From NCBI GenBank assembly GCA_013365325.1, contig JABVXV010000708.1:1-12952 (forward strand): 12,952 bases of DNA, given 5' to 3'. Numbering within the stretch: position 1 is the stretch's first letter; each line of letters opens with the position of its first letter. Source of the DNA: Dipetalonema caudispina. Its lineage: Eukaryota; Nematoda; Chromadorea; Rhabditida; Onchocercidae. Positions 9,383-12,952 of this stretch are shown one piece after another. Made by a program: the position numbers and the translations under genes. The notes under the pieces were generated by a model that ran no database searches, was not told the DNA's origin, and worked only from the letters and a program-made list of their open reading frames with translations.

Positions 9383-11554
9383 ATGAGTATATTGGCAACT
9401 CGGAAAGCGACGGTGATAGCAACGGCATGTTCAGCTATTTGCGTTTTAAGCGTTGCAATCTTACTGCCAATGGTACATTTCCGTAGTCAGGAAGTAATAT
9501 TATCCATGCTTTTGCAGGTTGAATTATGCAAGGTGGGTGATAATAAGGCAATGTTTCTATCTAATTAATTAAACAGTCGGGATGATAGTTTACTATTTTC
9601 AATATGAGTCATTGCTTAATAATAAAATATTTATTATGAAGTAGAAAAATCTAAGTGGAATTTAAGTGATCAAAAATTTGGAATAGAAAATAGTATTATA
9701 TTCTGAGAGTTGACAAAGGTTGTTCAAATTACGACATAGTTAAAGATTGAGAAAATATGTAGATATGTTTGATGTATAACGTACGATATGAATGATCGAG
9801 TGGTTATGAGGAATAAAAGGTAAAAATAAAATAATTCATGGTGAGGAGTCGTTATCAAACATTTTGCATGCCTTTCCTTTTAATAAAAAATAACAGTTCG
9901 AGACGATTGGTGAATTGTCAGTGAATAAGTAATAATTTATACTACATAATTCTTATTTTTCATATATTGTTTGCTAAGATCTTACAAATGTTTTAAACTA
10001 TTTAATTTTTTTTCCTGTTCATAATTTAAGGCTCAATCAGGAGATATTTGGAAGCAAATAGCACTGGCTGGAAATAAAATTCGAAAATCTCGTTCTGATA
10101 ATTTCAATTTGCCGTTTACGACTAGTTTCCCGCATGATGCATGTTGTGCTTGTTCACAAGGATTACCAGGAGCCCGAGGACCACCTGGAAAAGATGGCAT
10201 ACCAGGTAGTTATCAGGAAATGCCAATTTCATGATTAAGCAATGATTATTAACAGTGAATTAGATCTTGGATCTATTAGCGCTTTGAAATTCTAGATTTG
10301 GCATTTTTCGAATTAAAAATTATTGAAAGCGTCATACAGAAAGACAAACAATGTCTTCCTAAAATTTTTATTAATTTGAGTTAAGAGGATGAAAGTGAAT
10401 TTTGTCTCATTCAATATTTGAGTAATTACTAAATTTGCAGGAAAAGAAGGTGAACCAGGTAAAGATGGAACCAATGGACGCAACGGCGTTTATCTTCCTG
10501 CACCACCACCAGGCACAAATAGTTGTCAAAAAGTTAGTTAATTTTTATTAACAACCATTTTGCAGAAAATGTGACATTTCTACTTAATTTACTTAAATAA
10601 ATTTGACATTAGTATTTTAATTAGATAAATTCAGTACCAAAATATCTTACTATTCTGAAGTGGTTTAAAAAGCCCTATTGTTTCGATAAATTGTAGTTGG
10701 TTACAACGAAACAAAATTTCAGTGTCCACCAGGTCCACCTGGACCACCCGGTTTCCCGGGACCGAAGGGAGAACGTGGCAAACCTGGGCCACCTGGCAAG
10801 GCAGGAAAAACTGGAGAACCGAATCGACCTGGACCACCAGGACCACCAGGAGTTCGGGGGGAACCGGGACCCCCTGGACCAAAAGGACCACAAGGTGACC
10901 GTGGTAGAGTATTAAATGGAGCACCACCTGGACCAACAGGTCCACCGGGAAGTATCGGTCCACGCGGAACACCTGGTGGCAAAGGTAACAACAAAAATAT
11001 GTTGCAGTATTTTGAGTATCTGCATGAATCTGTATTCATGGTCTTCTGATGTGATATTTTTTCAGCCAACCGTGTAAATCAAAATATTTCAACCAAGATT
11101 TACGGCTTTATACGTAAAGTCATTTTTGTAGGGCATGATGGAAAAGCAGGTCAACCCGGAAATCAAGGTATACGAGGTTCAGTAGGCGAAAGAGGACCTC
11201 CAGGAGATCTTGGACTACCGGGTCCACCAGGATTACCAGGGGAATCTGGGTTTCCTGGTAGCTGTTCACATTGTCCAGGTTTGTCACTTCAAAATTCAAT
11301 TTACGAATTTTGACATTTATAGTATGTTCTAGAAGAATGATCATTATTTAAATGTCGAACTTTGTTTTTTCATTTTAGGAGTGGTTCCATCACACAATTC
11401 GGTCGTTTCTCCTGAAATATATGCACGAAAACCATCAATATCACCGACGGAATCAAATATTCCATCTGCAGAAGTGCTACAGACTGCTGAAAATTCTTAT
11501 TCGAATTTGCATCCGGATCAAAATGAAAAGGAGTATTTGTGGATTCTGAAATAA
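9383..11554 (+). CDS. Nematode cuticle collagen, six exons, complete
   Basis: Exons 9383-9532, 10031-10205, 10441-10532, 10723-10984, 11132-11278 and 11379-11554 give 333 residues, close to the family's usual 300. Residues about 9-31 are a hydrophobic membrane anchor within the nematode cuticle-collagen N-terminal domain, followed by GDIW (54-57). RKSR (68-71) is a furin-type site where such collagens are trimmed. Cysteines flank the helical blocks in family style: C88, C89, C91; C137 and C140; C271 and C274. Gly-X-Y blocks span about 94-124, 143-269 with short breaks, including Asn in place of Gly at 173 and an RVLNGAPP interruption near 203. A 57-residue non-collagen tail, Ser/Pro/Asn-rich, ends in YLWILK. 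From the family: three chains trimerise, are secreted by hypodermis and cross-linked into cuticle. Exon 1 could alternatively end at 9517, removing five residues. I cannot name the orthologue. Confidence 0.94.
11066..11131 (+). other. In-frame alternative exon extension in the collagen gene
   Basis: The intron between exons 4 and 5 contains TATTTTTTCAG ending at 11065, a stronger acceptor than the TTTTTGTAG I use at 11131. The 66 bases between are a multiple of three and have no stop in the collagen frame. Using the upstream site would insert 22 non-collagen residues (starting ANRVNQNIS) into the helix. Whether it is used is unknown. Confidence 0.4.
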
Positions 11555-11618
11555 TTTCCCGATGTTTTTTATTCTGCTTTCATTTTAACCAACTTTCAAA
11601 TTTAATTTTGATTTTAAT

Positions 11619-11624
11619 CATAAA
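11619..11624 (+). terminator. Possible polyadenylation signal of the collagen gene
   Basis: CATAAA, a one-base variant of AATAAA, 65 bases after the collagen stop. No perfect hexamer lies between the two converging stop codons on this strand. Confidence 0.3.
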
Positions 11625-11681
11625 TACTTTTTAGTTTAATTTTGAACCAAGTGTATTTAGAATGATAGTTAGACATACAAT

Positions 11682-11687
11682 TTATTA
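11682..11687 (-). terminator. Polyadenylation signal of the cysteine-module gene
   Basis: AATAAA on the minus strand, 72 bases past the stop codon at 11759. It lies between the two converging genes. Confidence 0.5.
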
Positions 11688-11758
11688 ACGAAGTATGGAA
11701 TGAATTATTCTTGGATGATAATATTTACAATCACTCCCACAACTTCATGTGACTTCGA

Positions 11759-12729
11759 TCACTTCCCAACGAAATTTGAACTGCTACATCGTCCCAGGTA
11801 GCATGTCATCCCCGATGGACACATGTCGTGTACACATGCTGTAAATTTGAAATCGAATTGTAATTTAGTTTAATTATATTTAGTGCTTCGTCTTAACTAC
11901 ATTTAGCTAAGAGTATTTGAAAAATATGAAATTTTACGAATTACAAGGATGCAAAGAATAGATGAGAGAAGAAAAGAAAATTTTGTATTGTAAAATTTGT
12001 AATATTTTAAGTCAAAAACTAATAAGATATTTGTTGCAGAGTTTATAAGGTTTTTTTAAGTACACCATGAAAAAAACAGTTGCACATTGTTTAATGAAGA
12101 ATAAGTATTTGAGAAGGGAATGGAATATTTTAATGACCGAAAAGTTTTCAAGAGATTAACCAAAAAATATATAGTACAACTAATTCTCACCTCTTTTATT
12201 TGATATAAAAGGAATTCTTAATGTTCTATAATTTTTATTTATTTTACCTGAACTGTTCTACTACTAATAAAAAATAAAGGAATGTTAGAGTTACCAAAAG
12301 TTGATGTTAAAGCATTTCGAACACAAGATCCATTGATGCAGTAATAACCTACAGGACATGGTGCCCCGGTTGAACACGCTAAAATTTAAAAAAGAAACAA
12401 AATCATGACTAATTTTTTCAAAGTTTGTTTTATCTGTATTTGTTAGTTAACGGAAAAAATGATATCAAATTTAATTTTATTACTATTTTTTTGCCTTGTT
12501 TTACCATAACTCCGATATTTAAAATTTGACGTGACGAAAATCAGAAATTTTTCTTTTAAAAAAATTTTGTTATTTTATTTTTGATATTTAACATGGAGCT
12601 AATGTTCCATACATATAAGCAATGGTTGATTCTGATTTCCAATTTGGGCAATATTGCTTGGTAAACAAAAACCACTGACACATATTTGACCACTTGGACA
12701 ATGGTCTGTTAAGCTGCATGGCTGGGTTC
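11759..12729 (-). CDS. EB-module-like cysteine-repeat protein, 3' part only
   Basis: Three exons on the minus strand, 12729-12613, 12378-12295 and 11838-11759 (ending in TGA), encode three copies of a four-cysteine module. The spacing is C-x4/5-C-P-x-G-x2-C-x2-G-x-[37 protein letters not shown] and [17 protein letters not shown]. All introns are phase 1, the first two exons are multiples of three, and each holds one module, typical of modular extracellular proteins. The spacing resembles nematode EB and lustrin-type repeats, which occur in secreted or surface proteins; the exact family is uncertain. The start, any signal peptide and more modules lie beyond the right edge. Exon 2 could instead run to 12248 (CAG|GTAAAA, phase 0), but only the 12295 donor keeps the last exon in frame. 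The protein ends soon after module three (SSSNFVGK). Confidence 0.82.
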
Positions 12730-12829
12730 CTGAAATATTCTTAAATTCTCATTTTCAATAAAATTTTTAGAATTTCTATAATGAGTAGTTCTAAAATATT
12801 AATTTAGATACTGAATGAATTGAAATAAT

Positions 12830-12952
<123 letters not shown>

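Noticed and set aside
10631..11069. Minus-strand Pro/Gly/Val-rich open frames across the collagen exon
   Set aside because: They are the complement of the Gly-X-Y codons; the plus strand has the spliced collagen with proper domains and splice sites.
12183..12262. Possible microexons of the cysteine-module gene between its last two exons
   Set aside because: They can be joined in phase only by assuming a 22-base intron, which is too short. Direct joining of 12295 to 11838 gives a complete module and stop.

Overview
The window looks like nuclear DNA of a parasitic nematode, most likely a filarial-type (clade III) worm. It is AT-rich and has short introns with TTTTCAG-like acceptors. Splice-acceptor motifs lie directly before start codons, as expected for spliced-leader trans-splicing. 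One of the genes is a nematode cuticle collagen. The species assignment is inference; no sequence here is diagnostic. All spliced models were built by hand from reading frames and splice sites.

Layout. Bases 1-1582 hold no gene I can support: the 3' flank of chmp-7, simple AT and A/T tracts, and one GC-richer patch. Bases 1583-4348 (minus strand) carry a complete seven-exon gene for CHMP7, the nuclear-envelope ESCRT-III protein. Bases 4370-6660 are mainly intergenic. They contain a diverged 40-bp tandem duplication and, on the minus strand around 5290-5645, a decayed coiled-coil reading frame faintly like a syntaxin. Bases 6691-7691 (plus) carry a three-exon gene for a 128-residue protein I do not recognise. 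Bases 8557-9282 hold two competing, overlapping candidate small genes on opposite strands. Bases 9383-11554 (plus) carry a complete six-exon cuticle collagen gene of 333 residues. Bases 11759-12729 (minus) carry the 3' part of a gene for a secreted-type protein built from four-cysteine, EB-module-like repeats. It converges on the collagen gene and runs off the right edge. Bases 12832-12952 are an ATT/AAT microsatellite in that gene's intron.

How the genes relate. I see no operon or shared pathway. The collagen and the cysteine-module gene are both of kinds used at the worm surface, but they are transcribed towards each other with separate 3' ends about 200 bases apart. CHMP7 is a housekeeping membrane-remodelling protein. 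I found no strong evidence of a new multi-gene system. The best leads are the possible small genes at 8.6-9.3 kb, the orphan 128-residue gene, the decayed frame at 5.3-5.6 kb, and an in-frame alternative acceptor inside the collagen helix.
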